From an uncultured Hydrogenophaga sp. (GTDB taxonomy: Bacteria > Pseudomonadota > Gammaproteobacteria > Burkholderiales > Burkholderiaceae_C): a stretch of 64,000 nucleotides of DNA. The position numbers and the translations under genes are program-made. The stretch spans positions 31,704-95,703 of the forward strand of contig NZ_OY288135.1 in the NCBI RefSeq assembly GCF_958439165.1, written 5' to 3'. Every line of letters starts with the position of its first letter. Positions within the stretch are counted from its first letter, which is position 1. This document shows positions 53,689 through 63,560 of the stretch, in pieces. The notes beneath the pieces are model-generated. The model made no database searches. It saw only the letters and a list, made by a program, of their open reading frames with translations, and had not been told where the DNA came from.

Positions 53689-54717
53689 ATGATCATCGAC
53701 TGCCACGGCCACTACACCACGGCGCCCAAGGCGCTGGAGAACTGGCGCAACGCCCAGATTGCCGGCATCAAGGACCCGGGCGCCATGCCCCGGGCCGCCG
53801 ACCTGAAGATCAGCGACGACGAGCTGCGCGAGTCCATCGAGACCAACCAGCTGCGCCTCATGAAGGAGCGCGGCAGCGACATCACGCTGTTCAGCCCGCG
53901 CGCCAGCTTCATGGCCCACCACATCGGCGACTTCCAGGTCTCCAGCACCTGGGCAGCGATCTGCAACGAGCTGTGCTTCCGCGTCAGCCAGCTGTTCCCG
54001 CAGCACTTCGTGCCGGTGGCCATGCTGCCGCAGAGCCCCGGTGTGGACCCCGCCACCTGCATTCCCGAGCTGGAAAAGTGCGTGCGCGAGTACGGCGCGG
54101 TCGGCATCAACCTCAACCCCGATCCGTCCGGCGGCCACTGGACCAGCCCGCCCCTGACCGACCGCCACTGGTATCCCATCTACGAGAAGATGGTCGAGCA
54201 CGATCTGCCGGCCATGATCCATGTCAGCACCAGCTGCAATGCCTGCTTCCACACCACCGGCGCCCACTACCTGAACGCCGACACCACGGCCTTCATGCAG
54301 CTGGTGCAGGGCGACCTGTTCAAGGACTTCCCGACGCTGAAGTTCCTGATTCCCCATGGCGGCGGCGCGGTGCCGTACCACTGGGGTCGTTTCCGCGGCC
54401 TGGCCCAGGAAATGAAAAAGCCGCTGCTGACCGATCATGTGCTGAACAACGTGTTCTTCGACACCTGCGTCTACCACCAGCCCGGCATCGACCTGCTCAA
54501 CACCGTGATCCCGGTGAAGAACGTGCTGTTCGCCTCCGAGATGATCGGCGCGGTGCGCGGCATCGACCCCACCACCGGCCACTATTACGACGACACCAAG
54601 CGCTACATCGAGGCCAGCACCATCCTGTCGGCCGACGAGAAGGCCGCCATCTATGAAAAGAACGCCCGCCGCGTGTTCAGCCGCCTCGACGCGCGCCTGA
54701 AGGCCCAGGGCCATTGA
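53689..54717 (+). CDS. ligJ: 4-oxalomesaconate hydratase
   Basis: LigJ (PmdE) hydrates 4-oxalomesaconate to 4-carboxy-4-hydroxy-2-oxoadipate. The 342-residue amidohydrolase-superfamily protein has the N-terminal metal motif IDCHGHYTT, NLNPDPSGGHW, MIHVSTSCNACFHTTGAHYLNADTTAFMQL, IPHGGGAVPYHWGRFRG and ASEMIGAVRGIDP, all characteristic of LigJ. CAGGAG precedes it. The ATG at 53689 has better spacing than the in-frame TTG at 53686. It is followed by ligK. Confidence 0.93.
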   Translation: MIIDCHGHYTTAPKALENWRNAQIAGIKDPGAMPRAADLKISDDELRESIETNQLRLMKERGSDITLFSPRASFMAHHIGDFQVSSTWAAICNELCFRVSQLFPQHFVPVAMLPQSPGVDPATCIPELEKCVREYGAVGINLNPDPSGGHWTSPPLTDRHWYPIYEKMVEHDLPAMIHVSTSCNACFHTTGAHYLNADTTAFMQLVQGDLFKDFPTLKFLIPHGGGAVPYHWGRFRGLAQEMKKPLLTDHVLNNVFFDTCVYHQPGIDLLNTVIPVKNVLFASEMIGAVRGIDPTTGHYYDDTKRYIEASTILSADEKAAIYEKNARRVFSRLDARLKAQGH

Positions 54718-54731
54718 CCCGGAGACATTCC

Positions 54732-55415
54732 ATGTACGAACTCGGTGTGGTTTACCGCAACATCCAGCGCGCCCCGGCAGAGGCCGCCGACGGCCTGGCA
54801 GCCCTGGGCAGTGCCACGGTGCACGAGGCCATGGGCCGCGTGGGCCTGCTCAAGCCCTACATGCGCCCCATCTATCCCGGCTCCCAGGTCAGCGGCACCG
54901 CGGTCACCGTGCTGCTGCAGCCCGGCGACAACTGGATGATGCATGTGGCCGCCGAACAGATCCGCCCCGGCGACATCGTGGTGGCCGCCGTCACGGCGGA
55001 CTGCACCGACGGCTATTTCGGCGATCTGCTGGCCACCTCGTTCCAGGCGCGTGGTGCCAGGGCGCTGGTCATCGATGCCGGCGTGCGCGATGTGCGCACC
55101 CTGCAGGAGATGAATTTCCCGGTCTGGAGCAAGTGCATCAGCAGCAAGGGCACCATCAAGGCCACGCTGGGCTCGGTCAACATTCCGGTGGTATGCGCCG
55201 GCATGTGGGTCACCCCGGGTGACGTGATCGTGGCCGACGACGACGGCGTGGTCTGTGTGCCCGCCGCCCGCGCCATGGACACCCTGGCGGCAGCCCGCAA
55301 GCGCGAGAGCTTCGAGGGCGAGAAGCGCGCGAAGCTGGCCAGCGGCGTGCTCGGCCTGGACATGTACCAGATGCGCGAACCCCTGGCTGCGGCCGGCCTG
55401 AAATACATCGATTGA
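54732..55415 (+). CDS. ligK: 4-carboxy-4-hydroxy-2-oxoadipate aldolase
   Basis: LigK (PmdF) splits 4-carboxy-4-hydroxy-2-oxoadipate into pyruvate and oxaloacetate, the last step of the pathway. The 227-residue class II aldolase of the RraA-like fold has GSATVHEAMGRVGLL, DIVVAAVTADCTDGYFGDLLATS, and VIDAGVRDVRTL with the Arg-Asp that binds substrate and metal. VIVADDDGVVCVPAA follows. GGAGA lies before the ATG at 54732; an earlier in-frame start at 54714 overlaps ligJ. Confidence 0.92.
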   Translation: MYELGVVYRNIQRAPAEAADGLAALGSATVHEAMGRVGLLKPYMRPIYPGSQVSGTAVTVLLQPGDNWMMHVAAEQIRPGDIVVAAVTADCTDGYFGDLLATSFQARGARALVIDAGVRDVRTLQEMNFPVWSKCISSKGTIKATLGSVNIPVVCAGMWVTPGDVIVADDDGVVCVPAARAMDTLAAARKRESFEGEKRAKLASGVLGLDMYQMREPLAAAGLKYID

Positions 55416-55419
55416 TCCC

Positions 55420-56352
55420 ATGAGCCTCCCCACCACCGGCGACTTCGCCAAGACCCCTGGCTGGCTCGACTGGTACCAGGGCCCCAGCCGCCCGCGCTTT
55501 GCCCTGCCGCCCGGCAGCGTGGACGCCCACTGCCATGTTTTCGGCCCCGGTGCGCAGTTTCCGTATGCGCCCGAACGCAAGTACACCCCCTGCGACGCCA
55601 GCAAGGCCCAGCTGTTCGCGCTGCGCGACCAGCTCGGCTTTGCCCGCAACGTGATCGTGCAGGCCACCTGCCACGGTGCCGACAACCGTGCCCTGGTGGA
55701 CGCCTGCCGCAGCAGCGACGGCCGTGCGCGTGGTGTGGCCACGGTGCGCCGCAGCATCACCGACACCGAGCTGCAGGACCTGCACGACGCCGGCGTGCGC
55801 GGCGTGCGCTTCAACTTCGTGAAGCGGCTGGTGGACTTCACCCCCAAGGACGAGCTGATGGAGATCGCCAGCCGCATCCAGCCGCTGGGCTGGCATGTGG
55901 TGATCTACTTCGAGGCCCAGGACCTGCCCGAGCTGTGGGACTTCTTCACCGCCCTGCCGACCACCGTGGTGGTGGACCACATGGGCCGGCCCGACGTGAG
56001 CAAGCCCCTGGACGGTCCCGAGTTCGAGCTGTTCCTGAAATTCATGCAACAGCACCCCAACGTGTGGAGCAAGGTCAGCTGCCCTGAGCGCCTGAGCATC
56101 ACCGGCCCCAAGGCGCTGGCCGGCGAGCAGGCGGCCTACCGTGACGTGGTGCCCTTCGCCCGCAAGGTGGTCGAGACCTTCCCCGACCGCGTGCTGTGGG
56201 GCACCGACTGGCCGCACCCCAACCTGAAGGACCACATGCCCGACGACGGCCTGCTGGTCGACTTCATCCCGCACATCGCCACCACCGCCGAACTGCAGCA
56301 CCAGCTGCTCGTGGCCAACCCCATGCGGCTCTACTGGCCCGAGGAGGTCTGA
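55420..56352 (+). CDS. ligI: 2-pyrone-4,6-dicarboxylate hydrolase
   Basis: LigI (PmdD) opens the lactone 2-pyrone-4,6-dicarboxylate to 4-oxalomesaconate (4-carboxy-2-hydroxymuconate). The 310-residue amidohydrolase has the signatures VDAHCHVFGPGAQFPYAPERKYTPCDA, GFARNVIVQATCHGADN, GVRFNFVKRLVD, VVVDHMGRPDVSKP and the final Asp motif LWGTDWPHPNLKDH. It is 4 bp after ligK. Its end (GAG-GAG-GTC-TGA-A-CATG) is duplicated at the far side of the inserted repeat before ligA. Confidence 0.93.
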   Translation: MSLPTTGDFAKTPGWLDWYQGPSRPRFALPPGSVDAHCHVFGPGAQFPYAPERKYTPCDASKAQLFALRDQLGFARNVIVQATCHGADNRALVDACRSSDGRARGVATVRRSITDTELQDLHDAGVRGVRFNFVKRLVDFTPKDELMEIASRIQPLGWHVVIYFEAQDLPELWDFFTALPTTVVVDHMGRPDVSKPLDGPEFELFLKFMQQHPNVWSKVSCPERLSITGPKALAGEQAAYRDVVPFARKVVETFPDRVLWGTDWPHPNLKDHMPDDGLLVDFIPHIATTAELQHQLLVANPMRLYWPEEV

Positions 56353-56445
56353 ACATGCACCCCCACGCTCATCACTTCGTGTATTCGCTGCCCCCCGAGG
56401 GGGCCCGGACCTCCCTTGGGGCGGCCCGGCGGGAGGTCTGACATG
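56343..56445 (+). repeat. Inserted repeat element between ligI and ligA with flanking duplication
   Basis: The 90-bp ligI-ligA gap is a GC-rich dyad-containing element. It has GCCCCC-CGA-GGGGGC (about 56389-56403) and GACCTCCC/GGGAGGTC arms enclosing CTTGGGGCGGCCCGGC. It resembles the short intergenic repeats I know from Comamonadaceae genomes. GGAGGTCTGAACATG (56343-56357) at the ligI end recurs as GGAGGTCTGACATG (56432-56445) at the ligA start, so the element is bracketed by a near-perfect 14-bp direct repeat. A 28-codon frame (ATG 56355 to TGA 56441) runs through it and stops 1 bp before the ligA ATG. It may preserve translational coupling. Confidence 0.65.
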
Positions 56446-56817
56446 GCCCTGGACAAACCCTATCTCGGTGTGCCCGGCACCACCATCTTCGATGCCGACC
56501 AGTCGCGCAAGGGCTACTGGCTCAACCAGTTCTGCATGAGCCTGATGAAGGCGGGGAACCGCGAGCGCTTCAAGAAGGACGAGCGGGCCTACCTCGACGA
56601 ATGGGCCATGACCGAGGATCAGAAGCAGGCCGTGCTCGACCGTGACCTCAACCGCTGCATCTCGCTGGGGGGCAACATCTATTTCCTGGCCAAGATCGGC
56701 GCCACCGACGGCAAGAGCTTCCAGCAGATGGCAGGCTCCATGACCGGCATGAGCGAAGACGACTACCGCCAGATGATGATCAATGGCGGCCGCGACCCGA
56801 AATGGGGAAGGACCTGA
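56443..56817 (+). CDS. ligA: Protocatechuate 4,5-dioxygenase alpha subunit
   Basis: The alpha (small) subunit of the extradiol dioxygenase that opens protocatechuate between C4 and C5 caps the active site of the beta subunit. The 124-residue helical protein matches LigA: FDADQSRKGYWLNQFCMSLMKAGNRERFKKDERAYLDEW, AVLDRDLNRCISLGGNIYFLAKIGATDGKSFQQMAGSMTGM. The ATG at 56443 uses GGGAGG from the end of the inserted repeat as ribosome-binding site. ligB starts 4 bp after its stop. Confidence 0.93.
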   Translation: MALDKPYLGVPGTTIFDADQSRKGYWLNQFCMSLMKAGNRERFKKDERAYLDEWAMTEDQKQAVLDRDLNRCISLGGNIYFLAKIGATDGKSFQQMAGSMTGMSEDDYRQMMINGGRDPKWGRT

Positions 56818-56821
56818 ACAC

Positions 56822-57697
56822 ATGGCACGCATCACCGCATCGGTCTACACCTCGCACGTACCCGCCATCGGCGCCGCCCTCGACCTGGGCAAGACCCAGG
56901 AGCCGTACTGGCAGCCGGTGTTTGCCGGCTACGACTTCGGCAAGCAGTGGATGAAGGAACAGAAGCCGGACGTGGTCTTCCTGGTCTACAACGACCACGC
57001 CACCGCCTTCAGCCTGGACATCATTCCCACCTTCGCCATCGGCACGGCCGCGAGCTTCCAGCCGGCCGACGAGGGCTGGGGGCCCCGTCCGGTGCCGGTG
57101 GTGCAGGGCCACCCCGAGCTGGCCTCGCACATCGCGCACAGCGTCATCCAGCAGGACTTCGACCTGACCATCGTCAACCGCATGGACGTGGACCACGGTC
57201 TGACCGTGCCGCTCTCGCTCATGTGCGGCCCGCAGGACCCGGTGCAGGGCGCCTGGCCCTGCCCGGTGATCCCGTTTGCGGTCAATGTGGTGCAGTACCC
57301 GGTGCCCAGCGGCCGGCGCTGCTTCCAGCTGGGCCAGGCCATCCGCCGCGCCATCGAGAGCTTCGATGAAGACCTGAATGTGCAGATCTGGGGCACCGGC
57401 GGCATGAGCCACCAGCTGCAGGGCCCGCGCGCCGGACTCATCAACCGCGAGTTCGACAACGCCTTCCTCGACAAGCTGATTGCCGATCCCGAGGCGGCTG
57501 CCGCCATTCCCCACATCGACTATGTGCGCGAGGCCGGCAGCGAAGGCATCGAACTGGTGATGTGGCTGATTGCCCGCGGCGCCATGAGCGACGTGGGCGG
57601 CGGGCCTGACGCCCGGCCCCCGCGCGTGGCGCACCGCTTCTACCATGTGCCCGCCAGCAACACGGCGGTGGGCCACCTGATCCTGGAGAACACCTGA
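56822..57697 (+). CDS. ligB: Protocatechuate 4,5-dioxygenase beta subunit
   Basis: This is the catalytic subunit (291 residues) of the Fe(II) extradiol dioxygenase. Active-site features of the LigB family are visible: TSHVPAIGAALDLGK with the first His ligand, FLVYNDHATAF, MDVDHGLTVPLSLM and WGTGGMSHQLQGPRAG with the catalytic His. It converts protocatechuate to 4-carboxy-2-hydroxymuconate 6-semialdehyde. It lies 4 bp after ligA and 1 bp before ligC. Confidence 0.94.
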   Translation: MARITASVYTSHVPAIGAALDLGKTQEPYWQPVFAGYDFGKQWMKEQKPDVVFLVYNDHATAFSLDIIPTFAIGTAASFQPADEGWGPRPVPVVQGHPELASHIAHSVIQQDFDLTIVNRMDVDHGLTVPLSLMCGPQDPVQGAWPCPVIPFAVNVVQYPVPSGRRCFQLGQAIRRAIESFDEDLNVQIWGTGGMSHQLQGPRAGLINREFDNAFLDKLIADPEAAAAIPHIDYVREAGSEGIELVMWLIARGAMSDVGGGPDARPPRVAHRFYHVPASNTAVGHLILENT

Positions 57698-57698
57698 C

Positions 57699-58664
57699 AT
57701 GACTGACAAGACCATCAAAGTGGCGCTGGCCGGCGCCGGCGCCTTCGGCATCAAGCACCTGGACGGCATCCGGAACATTCCGGGTGTGGAGGTGATTTCC
57801 CTCGTCGGCCGCGAGCTCGACAAGACCCGTGAGGTGGCCGCGAAGTACGGCGTGGGTCATGTGACCACCGAGCTGTCGGAATCGCTGGCCCTGCCGGAGC
57901 TCGACGCCGTCATCCTGTGCACCCCCACCCAGATGCACGCCGAGCAGAGCGTGGCCTGCCTGAAGGCCGGCAAGCATGTGCAGGTGGAGATTCCCCTGGC
58001 CGACAGCCTGGCCGGCGCACAGGCCGTGGTCGACCTGCAGAAGCAGACCGGTCTGGTGGCCATGTGCGGCCACACCCGCCGCTTCAACCCCAGCCACCAG
58101 TACGTGCACCAGCGCATCCAGCGCGGCGAATTCAACATCCAGCAGATGGATGTGCAGACCTACTTTTTCCGCCGCACCAACACCAATGCCCTGGGCCAGC
58201 CGCGCAGCTGGACCGACCACCTGCTGTGGCACCACGCCGCGCACACGGTCGACCTGTTCGCCTACCAGTGCAACAGCCCGATCGTGGCGGCCCATGCCAT
58301 GCAGGGGCCGATCCACCCGAATCTGGGCATCGCCATGGACATGAGCATCCAGCTCAAGGCCGCCAGCGGCGCGCTGTGCACGCTGAGTCTGAGCTTCAAC
58401 AACGATGGGCCGCTGGGCACCTTTTTCCGGTACATCGGCGACACCGCGACCTACATCGCGCGTTACGACGACCTGTTCACCGGCAAGGACGAGAAGATCG
58501 ATGTGAGCCAGGTGGACGTGAGCATGAATGGCATCGAGCTGCAGGACCGCGAGTTCTTTGCCGCCATCCGCGAAGGCCGCGAACCCAATGCCAGCGTGGG
58601 CCGGGTGTTCGACTGCTACCGCGTGCTGCACCAGCTGGAGCAGCAGCTGGACCAGCAGGGCTGA
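57699..58664 (+). CDS. ligC: 4-carboxy-2-hydroxymuconate-6-semialdehyde dehydrogenase
   Basis: LigC (PmdC) oxidises the ring-cleavage product (in its hemiacetal form) to 2-pyrone-4,6-dicarboxylate with NADP. The 321-residue Gfo/Idh/MocA-family protein has the dinucleotide site ALAGAGAFGIKHLDG, AVILCTPTQMHAEQS and HVQVEIPLADSL, then GHTRRFNPSHQYVHQRI and WTDHLLWHHAAHTVDLFAYQ of the substrate domain. These match LigC closely. Confidence 0.92.
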   Translation: MTDKTIKVALAGAGAFGIKHLDGIRNIPGVEVISLVGRELDKTREVAAKYGVGHVTTELSESLALPELDAVILCTPTQMHAEQSVACLKAGKHVQVEIPLADSLAGAQAVVDLQKQTGLVAMCGHTRRFNPSHQYVHQRIQRGEFNIQQMDVQTYFFRRTNTNALGQPRSWTDHLLWHHAAHTVDLFAYQCNSPIVAAHAMQGPIHPNLGIAMDMSIQLKAASGALCTLSLSFNNDGPLGTFFRYIGDTATYIARYDDLFTGKDEKIDVSQVDVSMNGIELQDREFFAAIREGREPNASVGRVFDCYRVLHQLEQQLDQQG

Positions 58665-58669
58665 GCCTC

Positions 58670-59671
58670 ATGCAGCAGCGCCTGCTGGGTCCGTTCGAGG
58701 TCTCGGCCATCGGCCTGGGCTGCATGAACATCTGTCATGCCTACGGAGCGCCGGTGGACGACGCGCAGGTCGAGCGCCTGCTGCTGACCGCGCTCGACCA
58801 CGGTGTGACCCACTTCGACACCGCTGCCCTCTACGGATTCGGCACCAGTGAACATGCGGTGGGCCGTGTGCTGGCTGCTCACCGCAGCCGCTTCACCCTG
58901 GCCAGCAAGTGCGGCATGCAGGGCGAAGATCTCAAGGGCGACGGCCGTCAGGTCCGTGTGATCGACGGCCGCCCCGAGACCCTGCGAGCCACCTGCGAAG
59001 CCGCCCTGCAGCGCCTGCGCACCGATGTGATCGACCTGTACTACCTGCACCGCTGGGACCGGCAGGTGCCCATCGAGGACAGCGTGGGTGCGCTGGCCGA
59101 TCTGGTGCGGGCCGGCAAGATCCGGGCCATCGGCCTGAGCGAGGTGTCGGCGCCTACGCTGCACCGGGCGCATGCGGTGCACCCGATTGCTGCGTTGCAG
59201 ACCGAGTACTCGCTGTGGACCCGCAACCCCGAGATCGCGGTGCTGCAGGCCTGCCGCGAGCTGGGCGTGAGTTTCGTGGCCTTCAGCCCAGTGGGCCGGG
59301 GTTTTCTGGCCGGTCCGGTCGATCCGGCCGGCTTCGATGCCAAGGACATCCGCCGCAGCATGCCGCGTTTTGCCGGCTCGCACTGGCAGGCCAACCAGGC
59401 CTTGCTGATCGGCTACCAGGCCCTGGTCCGCGAGGTCGGTTGCACGCCGGCCCAGCTGGCCCTGGCCTGGCTGCTGCAGCGCGGCCCCGACATCCTGCCC
59501 ATTCCGGGCACTGCCCGGGTGGAGCATCTGCTGGACAACCTGGGTGCCGATGGTGTGGCGCTGGATGCCGGCGTGATGGACCGTCTGGAGCGGCTGTTCG
59601 GCCCGGGAGCTGTCAGCGGTGACCGCTACGGCGAGCAGGCCCGGGCCGAAGTGGACACCGAACAGATCTGA
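58670..59671 (+). CDS. Aldo/keto reductase
   Basis: The 333-residue protein has the AKR barrel. The tetrad can be read as Asp and Tyr in FDTAALYGFGTSEHAVG, Lys in FTLASKCGM and His in DLYYLHRWD. NADPH-binding segments lie near LLIGYQ and LPIPGTARVEHLLDNLGA. It is the last gene of the lig operon, 5 bp after ligC. The substrate is unknown; reduction of an aromatic or ring-fission aldehyde would fit the context. Confidence 0.87.
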   Translation: MQQRLLGPFEVSAIGLGCMNICHAYGAPVDDAQVERLLLTALDHGVTHFDTAALYGFGTSEHAVGRVLAAHRSRFTLASKCGMQGEDLKGDGRQVRVIDGRPETLRATCEAALQRLRTDVIDLYYLHRWDRQVPIEDSVGALADLVRAGKIRAIGLSEVSAPTLHRAHAVHPIAALQTEYSLWTRNPEIAVLQACRELGVSFVAFSPVGRGFLAGPVDPAGFDAKDIRRSMPRFAGSHWQANQALLIGYQALVREVGCTPAQLALAWLLQRGPDILPIPGTARVEHLLDNLGADGVALDAGVMDRLERLFGPGAVSGDRYGEQARAEVDTEQI

Positions 59672-59677
59672 GCGGAT

Positions 59678-60052
59678 TCAGCGCCGCAGCGCGTGCGCGA
59701 GTTGTTCGGCGAGAAGCTGCAGGGCCCTGTGGTCGGGATCGGTGCGTGCGATCTCCACGCAGGCATCGAGACATTGCAGGGCTTCGCGGGTCTGCCCGAT
59801 GTCCCGCAGGCATTCACCCATGCGCAGCAAGGGCGCGGGTGATCGGCCTGCCATGGCGACGCAGCAGGCATAAACCCCCAGGGCGTGAGTGGGTCGACCC
59901 AGGCGATGCAGGCAGTTGGCCAGTTGCCAGTGAGAAGCGGGATCCTCTGGGGCGATGCGTACCAGTTGTGTGACCAATGGCAAGACTCGAACCCAATCAC
60001 CCTGTTCTGCCCATTCGTCGATGGCGTGTTGCAGCGCGGTGGTCTCAGTCAT
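59678..60052 (-). CDS. TPR protein resembling SycD/LcrH type III secretion chaperones
   Basis: The 124-residue all-helical protein contains about three tetratricopeptide repeats: VLPLVTQLVRIAPEDPASHW, QLANCLHRLGRPTHALGVYACCVAM and PLLRMGECLRDIGQTREALQCLDACVEIA. Length, repeat number and the GECLRDIGQTREAL pattern fit the SycD/LcrH/IpgC class II chaperones, which hold hydrophobic translocators before secretion. I start at ATG 60052; the frame opens at 60076. It follows a gene for a hydrophobic protein by 4 bp (TGACCCCATG). Local GC is about 62%, below the neighbours at about 70%. No type III apparatus genes are in the window. A generic TPR protein is the alternative. Confidence 0.6.
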   Translation of the reverse strand: MTETTALQHAIDEWAEQGDWVRVLPLVTQLVRIAPEDPASHWQLANCLHRLGRPTHALGVYACCVAMAGRSPAPLLRMGECLRDIGQTREALQCLDACVEIARTDPDHRALQLLAEQLAHALRR

Positions 60053-60056
60053 GGGG

Positions 60057-60704
60057 TCACAGACCCGTTGCAACACTCAACCCGATGGTCACTGCAACCC
60101 CGCCCAGTGCGCTGGCAAGCGTGGACGCCGCACCAGAAGACGGGCATCCCGCCTGCGCCATCAGCGTTGCAATGGCATGGGCCGTGCGGCCGGCCAAAGA
60201 GCCTGCGTCTTCGTCGGGCAGCAGATGGGCCGGGCACAGATGGGCCTGATGGATCATGGAGACTGGGTCGTGGCCCATCGCGGCATGTCGCTGAGCCTCT
60301 TTGAGCAGCAGGTCGGTGGCGTTGCCCAGACTGTCCAGCGTCGCATTCGGCAGTACCTGTCGGACGCACCCCAGCAGCACGTCTTGTACCGTTGCAGTGA
60401 CCTGGGTCAGCTGGTGTGCGGTGTCGCTGACATTGCCAGCTGCCCAGCCGTGGTGGGTTGAGTCACAACCGGACGCTGTGGCGGGGGCATCGTCCTGCAG
60501 CACACGCAGCGCCACCCACCACACCATGCTGACGGCAGCTGCAGTTCCCAGGGCCGTCCCGGCCATCACCTTCAGGTCCGGCCACTTGAGGGCCGGGCTG
60601 TCAACCGGCGATGGGTCGGGCATGTCATGGGGATTGTCGGCGGGTGAGGCGGTGATCACAGGCGCTCGAAAGCAGGCGCGGATGCCATGGCTCAAACGGT
60701 TCAT
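60057..60704 (-). CDS. Hydrophobic protein of unknown function, putative chaperone client
   Basis: The 215-residue protein has a Pro-rich N-terminal region of about 40 residues, a strong transmembrane segment (about 46-69, VMAGTALGTAAAVSMVWWVALRVL), and a hydrophilic middle with helical stretches (TAHQLTQVTATVQDVLL, ATDLLLKEAQRHAAM). A second hydrophobic segment ends exactly at the C-terminus (about 193-215). There are five cysteines (11, 80, 113, 157, 187). I do not recognise the family. AAGGA before 60704 supports the start. Two hydrophobic segments next to a SycD-like chaperone gene recall type III translocators, but length and sequence give no direct proof. Confidence 0.6.
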   Translation of the reverse strand: MNRLSHGIRACFRAPVITASPADNPHDMPDPSPVDSPALKWPDLKVMAGTALGTAAAVSMVWWVALRVLQDDAPATASGCDSTHHGWAAGNVSDTAHQLTQVTATVQDVLLGCVRQVLPNATLDSLGNATDLLLKEAQRHAAMGHDPVSMIHQAHLCPAHLLPDEDAGSLAGRTAHAIATLMAQAGCPSSGAASTLASALGGVAVTIGLSVATGL

Positions 60705-60839
60705 GGAGAGTCCTTTGCAACGGGATGGGTGAAAGACGACACCCGCCTGGGTCGCGTCGATGGCGAGTTTGGTTGCATGACTTTTTCATGATTGACATTC
60801 GTCATCACCTGCTGCGGTCCGGCAAGGTCCTGACCGACG

Positions 60840-60865
60840 AAAAAAAGGCTGCTCATTGAGCAGCC
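60840..60865 (-). terminator. rho-independent terminator of rpoD
   Basis: On the minus strand GGCTGCTC-AAT-GAGCAGCC forms a perfect 8-bp stem followed by seven T (60840-60846). It lies 39 bp after the rpoD stop. It separates rpoD from the leftward two-gene islet, which must therefore have its own promoter in 60705-60839. Confidence 0.9.
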
Positions 60866-60904
60866 TGGGTTCTGGCCTTGGACCCGCCAACATAGGCGGT
60901 GAGG

Positions 60905-63256
<2,352 letters not shown>

Positions 63257-63555
63257 GGACACCTCAAAAAAACGTCAACAGGAACCGGCAGACTCAGACC
63301 TCAAACGCCGGCGGGCCGCCACAGCGGACTCGTCAGGGATGGGGTGAGCACACGATCCGCCCACACGACCCGGCGTCAACCGGTGGTGGCGGGCCTGCAA
63401 GCTGGTGGGGCGAACATTTGGTGTGCAGTCCTTGCGGGGAGTGCCGGGGCCCTGGGGGCGCCCGGTTGGCCAGGAAGTGTTTCCATGCAGCCCCGTTCTA
63501 GGGGCCAGGCCGTTGCCGGAGGTGCTGCTGTCGCGCTTGCGGTGCAAGATTCGGA
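63257..63555. other. Spacer between dnaG and rpoD
   Basis: This 299-bp stretch holds no credible gene; the overlapping frames are compositional shadows. It is the leader of rpoD, contains several short GC-rich inverted repeats (for example around GGGGCCCTGGGGGCGCC), and starts at the -10-like element at the end of dnaG. Confidence 0.5.
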
Positions 63556-63560
63556 TTATA
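63555..63560 (-). promoter_or_regulatory. Possible -10 element of an rpoD promoter
   Basis: The minus strand carries a perfect TATAAT that overlaps the dnaG stop codon (GTA-TAA), about 300 bp before rpoD. No good -35 is found at 16-18 bp. Internal rpoD promoters near the dnaG end are known in other proteobacteria; here the call is tentative. Confidence 0.3.

Noticed and set aside
59885..60461. Plus-strand frames in the low-GC islet
   Set aside because: They lack ribosome-binding sites and membrane or TPR regularity. The minus-strand pair has a ribosome-binding site, tight spacing and structured products.
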